A DNA stretch of 64,000 bases from Micromonospora sp. WMMD1155 (GTDB lineage: Bacteria; Actinomycetota; Actinomycetes; Mycobacteriales; Micromonosporaceae): assembly GCF_029581275.1 (NCBI RefSeq), contig NZ_CP120742.1, forward strand, positions 966,501 through 1,030,500. The letters run 5' to 3'. Shown here one piece after another: positions 33,128 through 40,476 of this stretch (within the stretch, counting starts at the first letter, position 1; every line of letters begins with the position of its first letter). Below the pieces are notes generated by a model. That model saw only the letters and a program-made list of their open reading frames with translations, searched no databases and was not told the origin of the DNA. Both the position numbers and the translations under genes were made by a program.

Positions 33128-34159
33128 TCAGGGACCGTCGGGGGTGCGCTTGGCGCGGCTGGGCTGCACGCGCTTGGGTTCGCCGGGCATCTTGGGATGG
33201 TCCGGCGGGTACGGCAGGTCACCCTGACCGGCGGCGGCGTCGCGGTCGGCCCATTCGAGCAGCGGGGTGATGTCCCAGGGGGCGTCGTCGATGCCGGCGT
33301 GCGGGTCGCCATGTTCGGCGAGTCGGGCCGGGACGCTGCGCAGGTCGAAGTCGTCCGGGTCGACGTCGGGCAGCTCGTCCCAGGTGACCGGGGTGGAGAC
33401 GGTGGCCCGGGCGTTGGCCCGCAGTGAGTACGCGCAGGCGATGGTGCGGTCCCGGGCCATCTGGTTGAAGTCGACGAAGACGCGGCTGCCGCGCTCCTCC
33501 TTCCACCAGGCGGTGGTCACCAGGTCGGGGTGGCGGCGTTCCACCTCCCGGGCCAGCGCGATGGTGGCCCGGCGTACCTCGGTGAACGTCCAGCGGGGCT
33601 GGATGCGCAGGTAGACGTGCACGCCCCGACCGCCGGAGGTCTTCGGCCAACCGGTCACGCCCAGCTCGTCGAGGAGCGCCCGGACCTCGCCGGCGGCCCG
33701 GGCCGCGTCGGCGAAGTCGGTGCCGGGCTGCGGGTCCAGGTCGATGCGCAGCTCGTCGGGGCGGTCGGCGTCGGCGGCCCGCACCGGCCAGGGGTGGAAG
33801 ACGATGGTGCCCATCTGCGCCGCCCAGGCCACGTGGGCCAGGTCGGCCGGGCACAGCTCCGCCGCGCTCCGACCGCTCGGAAAGGTGATCTCCGCGGTGG
33901 TGACCCACGGCGGCACCCCCCGGGTGGGCACCCGCTTCTGGAAGAACGCCTCACCCTCGATGCCCTCGGGGAAGCGTTGCAGCGTGGTGGGCCGCTGCCG
34001 CAGGGCGCGCATGATGCCGTCGCCGACCGCGAGGTAGTAGTGGAAGACATCCGCCTTGGTGAACCCCCGCTCGGGGAAGATCACCCGATCGGGACTGCTC
34101 AGCCGTACGCTGTGCCCGGCCACCTCGACCTCGGTGACCGCCGCCTTGGTGCCCGCCAT
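33128..34159 (-). CDS. LigD-type primase-polymerase domain protein (Prim-PolC-like)
   Basis: A 343-residue archaeo-eukaryotic primase-superfamily polymerase, the stand-alone equivalent of the LigD polymerase domain. Catalytic acidic pair in DELRIDLDPQPG (about residues 135-141), SGGRGVHVYLR with the conserved Ser and His, and the third Asp in VFVDFNQMARD. It fills short gaps with ribonucleotides and pairs with LigC in mycobacteria (Rv3730c beside Rv3731); here ligC is 16 kb away. ATG 34157-34159 is chosen because TATGGT (34166-34171, minus strand) lies 7 bases upstream; GTG 34177 is possible. A Lys/Arg/Pro-rich tail ends it. Confidence 0.92.
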   Translation of the reverse strand: MAGTKAAVTEVEVAGHSVRLSSPDRVIFPERGFTKADVFHYYLAVGDGIMRALRQRPTTLQRFPEGIEGEAFFQKRVPTRGVPPWVTTAEITFPSGRSAAELCPADLAHVAWAAQMGTIVFHPWPVRAADADRPDELRIDLDPQPGTDFADAARAAGEVRALLDELGVTGWPKTSGGRGVHVYLRIQPRWTFTEVRRATIALAREVERRHPDLVTTAWWKEERGSRVFVDFNQMARDRTIACAYSLRANARATVSTPVTWDELPDVDPDDFDLRSVPARLAEHGDPHAGIDDAPWDITPLLEWADRDAAAGQGDLPYPPDHPKMPGEPKRVQPSRAKRTPDGP

Positions 34160-34165
34160 CTCGCG

Positions 34166-34200
34166 ACCATATGCCACGCCCCCGACGTTCGACGTACCGT
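34166..34200. promoter_or_regulatory. Divergent pair of leaderless promoters
   Basis: On the minus strand TATGGT (34166-34171) ends 7 bases before the polymerase ATG; on the plus strand TACCGT (34195-34200) ends 7 bases before the msrB GTG. The two -10 boxes are 23 bases apart, so the two -35 regions must overlap each other's promoter and transcription in the two directions is likely competitive. Confidence 0.6.
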
Positions 34201-34206
34201 TGGGGG

Positions 34207-34611
34207 GTGAGTCTTGACGACAACGATCTGCCCCGCACCGAGGAAGAGTGGCGGGTCCGGCTGACCCCCGAGGAGTTCCACGTCCTGCGGGAGGCCGGCA
34301 CGGAGCGCCCGTGGACGGGCGAGTACGTGGACACGAAGACCCAGGGGGTCTACCACTGTCGCGCCTGCGGTCTGGAGCTGTTCTCCAGCGACACCAAGTT
34401 CGACTCGCACTGCGGCTGGCCGAGCTTCGACGACGCCATCCCGGGCCGGGTCAAGGAGATCGAGGACCGCAGTCTCGGCATGGCGCGTACGGAGATCCGG
34501 TGCGCCCGCTGCGACAGTCACCTCGGGCACGTCTTCCACGGTGAGGGTTTCACCCCGAAGGACACCCGGCACTGCGTCAACTCCATCTCGGTCCGCCTCG
34601 AACCCCGCTGA
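34207..34611 (+). CDS. msrB: Peptide-methionine (R)-S-oxide reductase
   Basis: A 134-residue MsrB that repairs oxidised methionine (R isomer). The start is VSLDDNDLPRTEEEWRVRLT; zinc ligands are CRAC near residue 48 and CARC near residue 97; catalytic context is GWPSF and RHCVNSISVRLEP with the reactive Cys in HCVNS. GTG 34207 follows a leaderless TACCGT box. Length is typical. Confidence 0.96.
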   Translation: MSLDDNDLPRTEEEWRVRLTPEEFHVLREAGTERPWTGEYVDTKTQGVYHCRACGLELFSSDTKFDSHCGWPSFDDAIPGRVKEIEDRSLGMARTEIRCARCDSHLGHVFHGEGFTPKDTRHCVNSISVRLEPR

Positions 34612-34681
34612 GCAAGGAACAAGCAGCAAGGGCAGGCGGCAAGGGCGCAAGCAAGAAGGCCCGAGAAAACCGAAGGGCCGC

Positions 34682-35260
34682 TCAGGGCGTACCCCGGAGT
34701 AGTTCGACCTCGGCGGTCCGGGACTGCTCGATGCGCCGGGCCAGGTCGCGGACCCGCTCGTTGCGGCCGACGCCGACCTGGGCCCGGGCCAGGTCGGCGG
34801 CCGACCGCTGGTGGTCCGCGAGCACCTCGCGCAGCACCCGGTCGACGTCCGGGGCGGGCGCGGTGCGCAGCCGGTCGAGCGCCGCGTCGTCGCCGTGCCC
34901 GTGATGGTGTGCGGTCGCGCTGGCGCCCGGCCCGGTGGTGGGCAACCAGCTCCGCATCGCGGCCAGCTCGTCGGCCTCGGTGGCCTCGATGGCGGCGGCC
35001 AGGGTGCGCAGCGCGTCGTCGCGCACCCGGTCCCGGGACAACCGCACGATCTGCAGGGTGCGTTCGCTGTGCCCGACCATCGTGCCGAGGAACACCAGGT
35101 CGATGCCGCTCAGCTCACCCACGGAGGCCGAACCCACGGAGACCGTGGAGCCGGCCGGGGGCGCGGGGGCCGGTTGCGGCCCGCCCGGGTCGGGCGACCC
35201 GGCGCAGGCGCTGGTGAGCAGCACTGCCGCGAGCACTGACACCAGAGGGGTACGGGGCAT
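34682..35260 (-). CDS. DUF305 lipoprotein
   Basis: A 192-residue lipoprotein. Signal peptide ends in LLTSAC (Cys19), followed by a Pro/Gly linker and the four-helix DUF305 domain: DLVFLGTMVGHSERTLQIVR, EADELAAMRSWL and a His/Gly-rich stretch, then HQRSAADLARAQ. Related ferritin-like proteins bind metals such as copper through His and Met residues; that role is inferred. ATG 35258-35260 is preceded by GGAGC. It lies convergent to msrB. Confidence 0.87.
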   Translation of the reverse strand: MPRTPLVSVLAAVLLTSACAGSPDPGGPQPAPAPPAGSTVSVGSASVGELSGIDLVFLGTMVGHSERTLQIVRLSRDRVRDDALRTLAAAIEATEADELAAMRSWLPTTGPGASATAHHHGHGDDAALDRLRTAPAPDVDRVLREVLADHQRSAADLARAQVGVGRNERVRDLARRIEQSRTAEVELLRGTP

Positions 35261-35292
35261 GCCGGTGCTCCGTTCAGGCGAGGGGGCGGCGA

Positions 35293-35320
35293 CGGGTGCG
35301 ACCCGAGGGGGCCGCACCCG
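35293..35320. terminator. Hairpin downstream of the chitin-type LPMO
   Basis: CGGGTGCG (35293-35300) pairs with CGCACCCG (35313-35320) around a 12-base loop, immediately after the LPMO stop on the minus strand. Confidence 0.5.
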
Positions 35321-35325
35321 CGCGG

Positions 35326-36066
35326 TCAGACCTGTTGCCAGAGCGCCGGTACGTTCGGCGGCTCCCAGCCGGGGATCGCGGTGTGCGCCTGCCGGCAGCG
35401 GTAGGTGGCTCCGCCGTAGGTGACCTGGTCGCCGACCTGGTACGCGCGGCCGCTCGCCCAGGTGCCGCCCTGGGTGGGCGGAGTGGTCGGCGTGGGGGTC
35501 GGGGTGGGTCGCGGGGTGGGCGTCGGGGTGGGCGTCGGGGTGGGGTTCGAGCCTCCACCGCCGATCTGCACGTCGACGCAGGAGTAGAAGGCGTTCGCCG
35601 TGTCGGAGATGTTCCACACCGCGAGGATCTTCTGCCGGCCGGTGAAGCCACCGAGGTTGACGGTGTGCGAGACGGTGGCGCCCGGCTGCTGACCGTTGCC
35701 GTTGACCACGCCGACGCGGGTGTCGCCGATCCAGTACTCCCAGTTGGCGGTGGCGTGCCGGGCGGTGTTGACCCAGGTGAAGGTCAGTGAGCTGCCGACC
35801 GAGGTGGCCGGCCAGCCGCGGCTGTCGTCGTTGAGGACGGCGAAGTGGGAGATTCCGGCGTTGCAGCTGCGCAGGCCCTTGGGCCCTTCGACGCTCTGCG
35901 GCTCGTACTTGATCTGCCCGCAGTCGGGGACCCGGCCCTGCGCGCAGAGCGCCTGGCGGCTCGGCGGGGCGGAGACGTAGCCGTGCGCCTGCGCGGGGGC
36001 GGCGACGGTGAGGGTGGCGGCGACGGCACCTGCCGCCACCAGCGGGATGGTGATTCTTCGACGCAT
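35326..36066 (-). CDS. AA10 lytic polysaccharide monooxygenase with C-terminal CBM5/12
   Basis: A 246-residue secreted copper enzyme that oxidatively cuts crystalline chitin (inferred). A 27-residue signal peptide ends APAQA, exposing His28 (HGYVSAPPSR); the second copper ligand is His104 in NTARHATANW. A Pro/Thr linker (residues about 180-205) leads to a carbohydrate-binding module starting WASGRAYQVGDQVTYGGATY, a CBM5/12 typical of chitinases. Short AA10 domains of this type are usually chitin-active. The upstream region is unusually AT-rich. Confidence 0.93.
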   Translation of the reverse strand: MRRRITIPLVAAGAVAATLTVAAPAQAHGYVSAPPSRQALCAQGRVPDCGQIKYEPQSVEGPKGLRSCNAGISHFAVLNDDSRGWPATSVGSSLTFTWVNTARHATANWEYWIGDTRVGVVNGNGQQPGATVSHTVNLGGFTGRQKILAVWNISDTANAFYSCVDVQIGGGGSNPTPTPTPTPTPRPTPTPTPTTPPTQGGTWASGRAYQVGDQVTYGGATYRCRQAHTAIPGWEPPNVPALWQQV

Positions 36067-36176
36067 CGGGGCAGCTCCTTCTCCGGGGTCCGGCGGGGTG
36101 CCCTCAAGGTAATTTAAACATTGTTAACAGTAAAGACTCTGATCGATAAATACATTGATGCTGACGGTTTTCTTCG
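36067..36176. promoter_or_regulatory. AT-rich promoter region of the chitin-type LPMO
   Basis: Between two minus-strand genes. Bases 36111-36160 contain only 13 G or C out of 50, in a window that is otherwise very GC-rich. An imperfect palindrome TTAAACATTGTTAA lies at 36114-36127. The promoter and operator of the LPMO gene should be here, but I cannot assign -10 and -35 with certainty. Confidence 0.5.
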
Positions 36177-36452
36177 TCAGAGTCGCAGCAGGCTGCCCCG
36201 GTCGTCGACCTCGTCGGCCGACTCGTCGTCCAACCACACTCCGCCGCTGCCGAGGTACCGGAACCGGTGCTCGCCCGGCGGCAGCCGCACCGTCACCGTC
36301 CGGGTGCCGTCACGGCGGGCCACCAACTCGTGCCGACCCGGCTGCCAGTCGTTGAAGGAGCCGACGACACTGACCGGCCCGGGCGGAACATCACGGGGCA
36401 GGCAGAAGGTGACCCGGGTCTGGGTGCCGAAGAGCCGGTTGCGCTTGATCAC
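36177..36452 (-). CDS. CBM48 (isoamylase N-terminal / AMPK-beta-like) domain protein
   Basis: A 91-residue single-domain glycan-binding protein: TRVTFCLPRDVPPGPVSVVG, SFNDWQPGRHELVAR, and PPGEHRFRYLGSGGVWLDDE are the classical CBM48 strands. Such domains bind glycogen or starch. GTG 36450-36452 is preferred: GGGAGG lies 6 bases before it, whereas the ATG at 36458 directly abuts the GGGAGG. The second start would add only MT. No catalytic domain is attached. Confidence 0.82.
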   Translation of the reverse strand: MIKRNRLFGTQTRVTFCLPRDVPPGPVSVVGSFNDWQPGRHELVARRDGTRTVTVRLPPGEHRFRYLGSGGVWLDDESADEVDDRGSLLRL

Positions 36453-36608
36453 TGTCATCCTCCCGGGGTCGCGGGCCGTTCACCCGGCACAACGGACAAC
36501 ACGCCGAGGCCGACACGCCGCCCACCGGCCCGAACATCGGCAATCCGCCGCACAGCCCACCGGATCGAGAGCAGTCTGTGGGTACATGTCCTGATATGGG
36601 AGGTTCTC

Positions 36609-36869
36609 GTGGCAACCTGCGAGGTCTGCGGCAACGACTACTGGATGGCGTTCGAGGTGCGCACGGTCAGCGGCGACGTGCACACCTTCGACTCGTTCGA
36701 GTGCGCGATCCACCGGCTGGCACCGATCTGCGAGCACTGCCAAATCAAGATCGTCGGGCACGGCGTCGAGGTCAACGGCCGCTTCTTCTGCTGCGGCCAC
36801 TGCGCCCGCGCAGTCGAGGGCGAGGTCGGCGCCGAGATCCGCGACGCCGTCGGCGCCCGCCCGGCCTGA
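36609..36869 (+). CDS. Small Cys-rich metal-binding protein (metallothionein-like annotation)
   Basis: An 86-residue protein with Cys pairs in ATCEVCGNDYWMAFEV, then FDSFECAIHRLAPICEHCQI and GRFFCCGHCARAVEG. The pattern suggests two zinc sites, treble-clef-like. Similar actinobacterial proteins are often labelled prokaryotic metallothionein, but that name is weakly supported. GTG 36609 is preceded by GGGAGG at 5 bases. Function unknown. Confidence 0.75.
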   Translation: MATCEVCGNDYWMAFEVRTVSGDVHTFDSFECAIHRLAPICEHCQIKIVGHGVEVNGRFFCCGHCARAVEGEVGAEIRDAVGARPA

Positions 36870-36896
36870 GCACGATCCTGCGGTACGGTCGTCCCC

Positions 36897-36938
36897 ATGC
36901 GGCCACTGCTGGGCGTCCTTCCCCCGCCGCGCTCCTGA
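36897..36938 (+). CDS. 13-residue leader peptide MRPLLGVLPPPRS upstream of the exporter
   Basis: A tiny ORF (ATG 36897, stop TGA 36936-36938) that sits 8 bases after a TACGGT -10 box (36884-36889), so it may be leaderless. Codons 9-11 encode Pro-Pro-Pro, a sequence that slows ribosomes. Its last codons overlap the first arm of a hairpin that belongs to a four-segment structure controlling the ribosome-binding site of the EamA gene. Translation is not proven; the case rests on position and structure. Confidence 0.5.
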   Translation: MRPLLGVLPPPRS

Positions 36939-37044
36939 ACGGAGCGCCGCGCCCCTCGCCGACCGGGTGACCGACCCGCTCGGCCATCTCGCCGTACGCG
37001 CTCCGTCGACGTCGTCCCCGTCAACGGCTCACCCTTCGGAGCGC
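36929..37044 (+). promoter_or_regulatory. Putative translational attenuator of the EamA exporter gene
   Basis: Four alternating complementary segments: 1 = GCGCTCC (36929-36935), 2 = CGGAGCGC (36940-36947), 3 = GCGCTCCG (36998-37005), 4 = CGGAGCGC (37037-37044). Segment 1 is within the leader ORF; segment 4 contains the GGAG Shine-Dalgarno 7 bases before the exporter GTG. With 1:2 and 3:4 paired the ribosome-binding site is hidden; a ribosome stalled on segment 1 would free segment 2 to pair with 3 and expose segment 4. All pairs are exact. Confidence 0.6.
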
Positions 37045-37048
37045 ATCC

Positions 37049-37990
37049 GTGTCCCTCTCCCGTACCGCGCGCCCGGCCGCCCCGGCGCCGGCCGTCCACC
37101 AGGCCCGCACCGGCCTGATCCAGATCACCGTCACCGGCGTGCTGTGGGGCACGACCGGCGTGGCGGTGCAACTCCTGCACGACAGCACCGGGCTCAGCCC
37201 GGTGAGCATCGGCTTCCACCGCCTCGCGATCGCCGCGCTCGTCCTGCTGGTGTGCGCCGCCGGTCACCTCCGCGCCATCCTGGCCGCCCTGCGCGCGACC
37301 CCCGTACCGCTACTGCTCACCGGTGTCGGCCTCGGCGTCTACCAGGCGCTCTACTTCGCCGCCGTGGCGTGGGCCGGGGTCAGCGTGGCCACCGTCGTCA
37401 GCCTGGGGCTGGCGCCGGTGCTCGCCGTGGCCTGGGAGTCGGCCCGCGCCCGACAGGTCCCCGGCCCGCTGCGGCTCGGCACGCTGGTCGCGGCCGTCAC
37501 CGGCCTCGTTCTGATCACCACCGCGACGGCGGATCCCGGCGCGGCGACGCCCGCCCCCCTGCTCGGCGTGCTCGCGGCGGCCGGCTCCGGCCTCGGGTAC
37601 GCGGTGACCACCCTGATCAGCCGTCAGGTGTCACAGCACACCGCGCCGATGACACTGACCACCATCTCCACCGTGATCGGCGCGCTCACCCTGGCGCCGT
37701 TCGCCCTGGTCTCCGGGATCGGCGTGCCGGTACGCCCCGACACCGTGGCACTGCTGCTGCACCTCGGCGTGATCACCACGGCGGTGGCGTACGCATTGTT
37801 CTACGCCGGGCTGCGCACCACCCCGGGGAGCGTGGCCGCCGTACTGACCCTGCTCGAACCGCTCACCGCCGCGGCGCTGGCGGTGGCGCTGCTGCACGAG
37901 CCGCTGCCGCTTCCGGTGATCGTCGGCGGGGTGCTGCTGCTCAGCGCGGTGGCCGTCAGCTACCTGGCACCTCGGCCGGGCACCCGGTGA
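37049..37990 (+). CDS. EamA/DMT-family transporter
   Basis: A 313-residue drug/metabolite transporter of the EamA family: about ten membrane helices in two repeats, beginning ITVTGVLWGTTGVAVQLL and with the second repeat at GVLAAAGSGLGYAVTTLI, ending LLEPLTAAALAVALLHEPL, the typical EamA motif. It likely exports a small molecule. GTG 37049 lies 7 bases after a GGAG embedded in the predicted attenuator hairpin, which suggests expression is controlled by translation of the upstream leader. Confidence 0.9.
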   Translation: MSLSRTARPAAPAPAVHQARTGLIQITVTGVLWGTTGVAVQLLHDSTGLSPVSIGFHRLAIAALVLLVCAAGHLRAILAALRATPVPLLLTGVGLGVYQALYFAAVAWAGVSVATVVSLGLAPVLAVAWESARARQVPGPLRLGTLVAAVTGLVLITTATADPGAATPAPLLGVLAAAGSGLGYAVTTLISRQVSQHTAPMTLTTISTVIGALTLAPFALVSGIGVPVRPDTVALLLHLGVITTAVAYALFYAGLRTTPGSVAAVLTLLEPLTAAALAVALLHEPLPLPVIVGGVLLLSAVAVSYLAPRPGTR

Positions 37991-38009
37991 TGCGGCCTAC
38001 CATCGTCGG

Positions 38010-38483
38010 GTGCCCTCGCAGACCACCGAGATCCAGACCGCCTCCTTCGCCGACCTGGACGCCCGCACCTTCCACGACCTGCTCAAGCTGCGCATCGACG
38101 TGTTCGTGGTGGAGCAGAACTGCCCGTACCCGGAACTCGACGGCCGCGACGTCGAGGACGGCACCCGGCATCTGTGGCTGACCGACCGCGGCGCGCCGCT
38201 GGCGTACCTGCGGATCCTGGCCGACCCCGACGGCACCGCGCGGATCGGTCGGGTGGTGGTGGCGCCGGAGGCGCGCGGCGGTGGGCACGCCGGCCGGTTG
38301 ATGACCGCGGCGCTGGAGGTGGTGGGCGACCGGCCCAGCGTGCTGGACGCCCAGTCGCACCTGGTCGGCTTCTACCAGCGCTTCGGCTTCACGGTCAGCG
38401 GCCCGGAGTACGTCGAGGACGGCATCCCGCACACGCCGATGCGGCGCACCGGGCGGCCCCGCGCCGACGACGCCAACCATTGA
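38010..38483 (+). CDS. elaA: GNAT acetyltransferase, ElaA family
   Basis: A 157-residue GNAT protein of the ElaA type: FHDLLKLRIDVFVVEQNCPY and PELDGRDVEDGTRHLWL are signature segments; the CoA loop is RVVVAPEARGGGHAGRLM and the end is FYQRFGFTVSGPEYVEDGIP. Substrate unknown. GTG 38010 stands 7 bases after TACCAT (37998-38003), a leaderless promoter within 20 bases of the exporter stop. Confidence 0.92.
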   Translation: MPSQTTEIQTASFADLDARTFHDLLKLRIDVFVVEQNCPYPELDGRDVEDGTRHLWLTDRGAPLAYLRILADPDGTARIGRVVVAPEARGGGHAGRLMTAALEVVGDRPSVLDAQSHLVGFYQRFGFTVSGPEYVEDGIPHTPMRRTGRPRADDANH

Positions 38484-38543
38484 CGCCTGACGATCGACCT
38501 GGCATGGTGCCGGGTAGAGCCATCGCAGGAGCCAGCGAGTGGG

Positions 38544-38566
38544 GACGGGAGTGGGCAACTCCCGTC
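38544..38566. promoter_or_regulatory. Inverted repeat upstream of the cellulose-type LPMO
   Basis: GACGGGAGT (38544-38552) pairs exactly with ACTCCCGTC (38558-38566) around GGGCA. It lies 42 bases before the LPMO ATG. It could be a regulatory hairpin or an operator; its GGGAG...CTCCC halves echo the CebR/CelR site but the centre is too long. Confidence 0.4.
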
Positions 38567-38607
38567 GGTCCGGTTGTCGTCGTCCGACCTCATCCCCCGG
38601 GGGCTCC

Positions 38608-39705
38608 ATGTCCACCCTCACCCGATCACGACGTGCGCTCTGGTTGTTCGCCGTCGTGGCGACCGCCGCGCTCCTGGTGACGACCGCGCTCACCACCACC
38701 CTGACCCGTCCCGCCTCGGCGCACGGGTCGGTCGTCGACCCGGCGTCGCGTAACTACGGCTGCTGGCAGCGCTGGGGCAGCGACTTCCAGAACCCCCGGA
38801 TGGCCACCGAGGACCCGATGTGCTGGCAGGCCTGGCAGTCCGACCCGTCCGCCATGTGGAACTGGAACGGGCTGTACCGCGAGGGCGTCGCGGGCAACCA
38901 CCAGGCGGCCGTGCCCGACGGTCAACTCTGCAGCGGCGGACGCACCCAGAGCCCCCGCTACAACGCGATGGACACCATCGGCGCCTGGAAGACCACGTCG
39001 GTGGCGAGCAGCTTCCGGCTGCGCTTCCTCGACCAGGCCCGCCACGGCGCCGACTACATCCGGGTGTACGTGACCAAGCAGGGCTTCGACGCGGCCACCC
39101 AGCCGCTGCGCTGGAGCGACCTGGAGTTGGCCGGTCAGATCGGCAACACCCCGGCCTCGCAGTGGAACCAGGACAGCGGTGGCGTCTCGATCCAGATTCC
39201 GGTCAGCGCGCCGGGGCGCAGCGGACGGCACATCGTCTACACCGTCTGGCAGGCCAGCCACCTGGACCAGTCGTACTACCTGTGCAGCGACGTCGACTTC
39301 GGCGGAACCAGCACCCCGCCTCCGACCACGCCGCCACCGACCACCCCGCCGCCCACCACTCCCCCACCCACCACCCCGCCCCCGACGACGCCGCCGCCGG
39401 CCGGGGCGTGCACGGCTACCTACCAGGTCACCGGTCAGTGGCCCGGCGGCTTCCAGGCCGAGGTGAAGGTGACCGCGGGCGGGTCAGCGACCCGGGGCTG
39501 GTCGGTGAGCTGGAACTACGGCAACGGCCAACAGGTCACGTCGTCCTGGAACGCCACGGTCAGCACCAGCGGAACGTTGGTCACCGCGCGTAACACCAAT
39601 AACAACGGCAGTCTCGCCGCCGGAGCGAGCACGACCTTCGGGTTCCTCGGCTCGTGGAACGGCAGCAACCCGGTTCCGCTGGTCACCTGCACGACGACCA
39701 GTTGA
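38608..39705 (+). CDS. AA10 lytic polysaccharide monooxygenase with C-terminal CBM2
   Basis: A 365-residue secreted copper monooxygenase. The signal peptide ends RPASA, freeing His39 (HGSVVDPASRNYGC); the second copper ligand is His146 in LDQARHGADY. Segments MCWQAWQSDPSAMWNWNGLY and IVYTVWQASHLDQSYYLC are very like Streptomyces coelicolor LPMO10B, which cleaves cellulose at C1/C4 and also chitin. A linker of PTTPP repeats (about 235-268) joins a family 2 carbohydrate-binding module that contains WPGGFQAEVKVTA and GWSVSWNY. Start ATG 38608 follows a G-rich stretch. Confidence 0.93.
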   Translation: MSTLTRSRRALWLFAVVATAALLVTTALTTTLTRPASAHGSVVDPASRNYGCWQRWGSDFQNPRMATEDPMCWQAWQSDPSAMWNWNGLYREGVAGNHQAAVPDGQLCSGGRTQSPRYNAMDTIGAWKTTSVASSFRLRFLDQARHGADYIRVYVTKQGFDAATQPLRWSDLELAGQIGNTPASQWNQDSGGVSIQIPVSAPGRSGRHIVYTVWQASHLDQSYYLCSDVDFGGTSTPPPTTPPPTTPPPTTPPPTTPPPTTPPPAGACTATYQVTGQWPGGFQAEVKVTAGGSATRGWSVSWNYGNGQQVTSSWNATVSTSGTLVTARNTNNNGSLAAGASTTFGFLGSWNGSNPVPLVTCTTTS

Positions 39706-39708
39706 TCC

Positions 39709-39750
39709 CCGTCCGGCGCCGCACCCGGGCGGGGGTGCGGCGCCGGACGG
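39709..39750. terminator. Strong bidirectional terminator between LPMO and hemQ
   Basis: Perfect 18-bp GC stem, 39709-39726 with 39733-39750, with a 6-base loop, directly after the LPMO stop and 25 bases before the hemQ stop on the opposite strand. Serves both convergent genes. Confidence 0.85.
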
Positions 39751-39774
39751 CGGGGCTCAGACGAGACGGTCGGC

Positions 39775-40476
39775 TCAGACCAGGCAGTTGACGATCTCCG
39801 CCACCGAGCGGCGGCGGCCCGTGTAGAAGGGCACCTCCTCGCGGACGTGCCGGCGGGCGCCGGACGCGCGCAGGTCCCGCATCAGGTCCACGATCCGGTG
39901 CAGCTCGTCGGCCTCGAAGGCGAGCATCCACTCGTAGTCGCCGAGCGCGAACGAGGCCACCGTGTTGGCCCGTACGTCCGGGTAGCCCCGGGCCATCTTC
40001 CCGTGCTCGGCGAGCATCTCGCGCCGCTCGGCGTCGGGCAGCAGGTACCACTCGTACGAGCGGACGAACGGGTACACGCAGATGTAGGGACGGGCCTCCT
40101 CGCCGGCCAGGAACGCCGGGATGTGGCTCTTGTTGAACTCCGCCGGTCGGTGCAGCGCCATCTGCGACCAGACCGGGGTCATCGCCCGACCCAGTGTGGT
40201 GCGGCGGAACCGCAGGTACGCGTCCTGCAACGCGTCGCTGGACGCGGAGTGCCACCAGATCATCACGTCGGCGTCGGCGCGCAGACCGGAGACGTCGTAC
40301 ACGCCCCGGACCACGACGTCCTTGCCGGCCAGCTCGTCGAAGAGGGCGACGACCTCACCGGTGACGTTGTCCCGCAGCGACGGCAGCGGGGAGCCGGCCC
40401 GGAACACCGACCACATGGTGTAGCGGATGCTGTCGTTCAGCTCCCGCAACCGGGCCGCGTTGGTCTGCTCGGTCAT
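39775..40476 (-). CDS. hemQ: Coproheme decarboxylase HemQ (chlorite dismutase-like)
   Basis: A 233-residue haem-binding protein that converts coproheme to haem b in the Gram-positive pathway. [11 protein letters not shown], then [37 protein letters not shown] (catalytic-region Tyr135) and LAEHGKMAR, whose His158 is the proximal haem ligand. The ATG overlaps the hemY stop (ATGA at 40473-40476) and is preceded by GGGAGGA. Operon order hemE-hemY-hemQ is usual for actinobacteria. Confidence 0.95.
   Translation of the reverse strand: MTEQTNAARLRELNDSIRYTMWSVFRAGSPLPSLRDNVTGEVVALFDELAGKDVVVRGVYDVSGLRADADVMIWWHSASSDALQDAYLRFRRTTLGRAMTPVWSQMALHRPAEFNKSHIPAFLAGEEARPYICVYPFVRSYEWYLLPDAERREMLAEHGKMARGYPDVRANTVASFALGDYEWMLAFEADELHRIVDLMRDLRASGARRHVREEVPFYTGRRRSVAEIVNCLV

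Noticed and set aside
38544..38566. Second CebR operator before the cellulose-type LPMO
   Set aside because: The half sites GGGAG and CTCCC are present but the spacing is far longer than in the 14-bp consensus, so a CebR site is not claimed.
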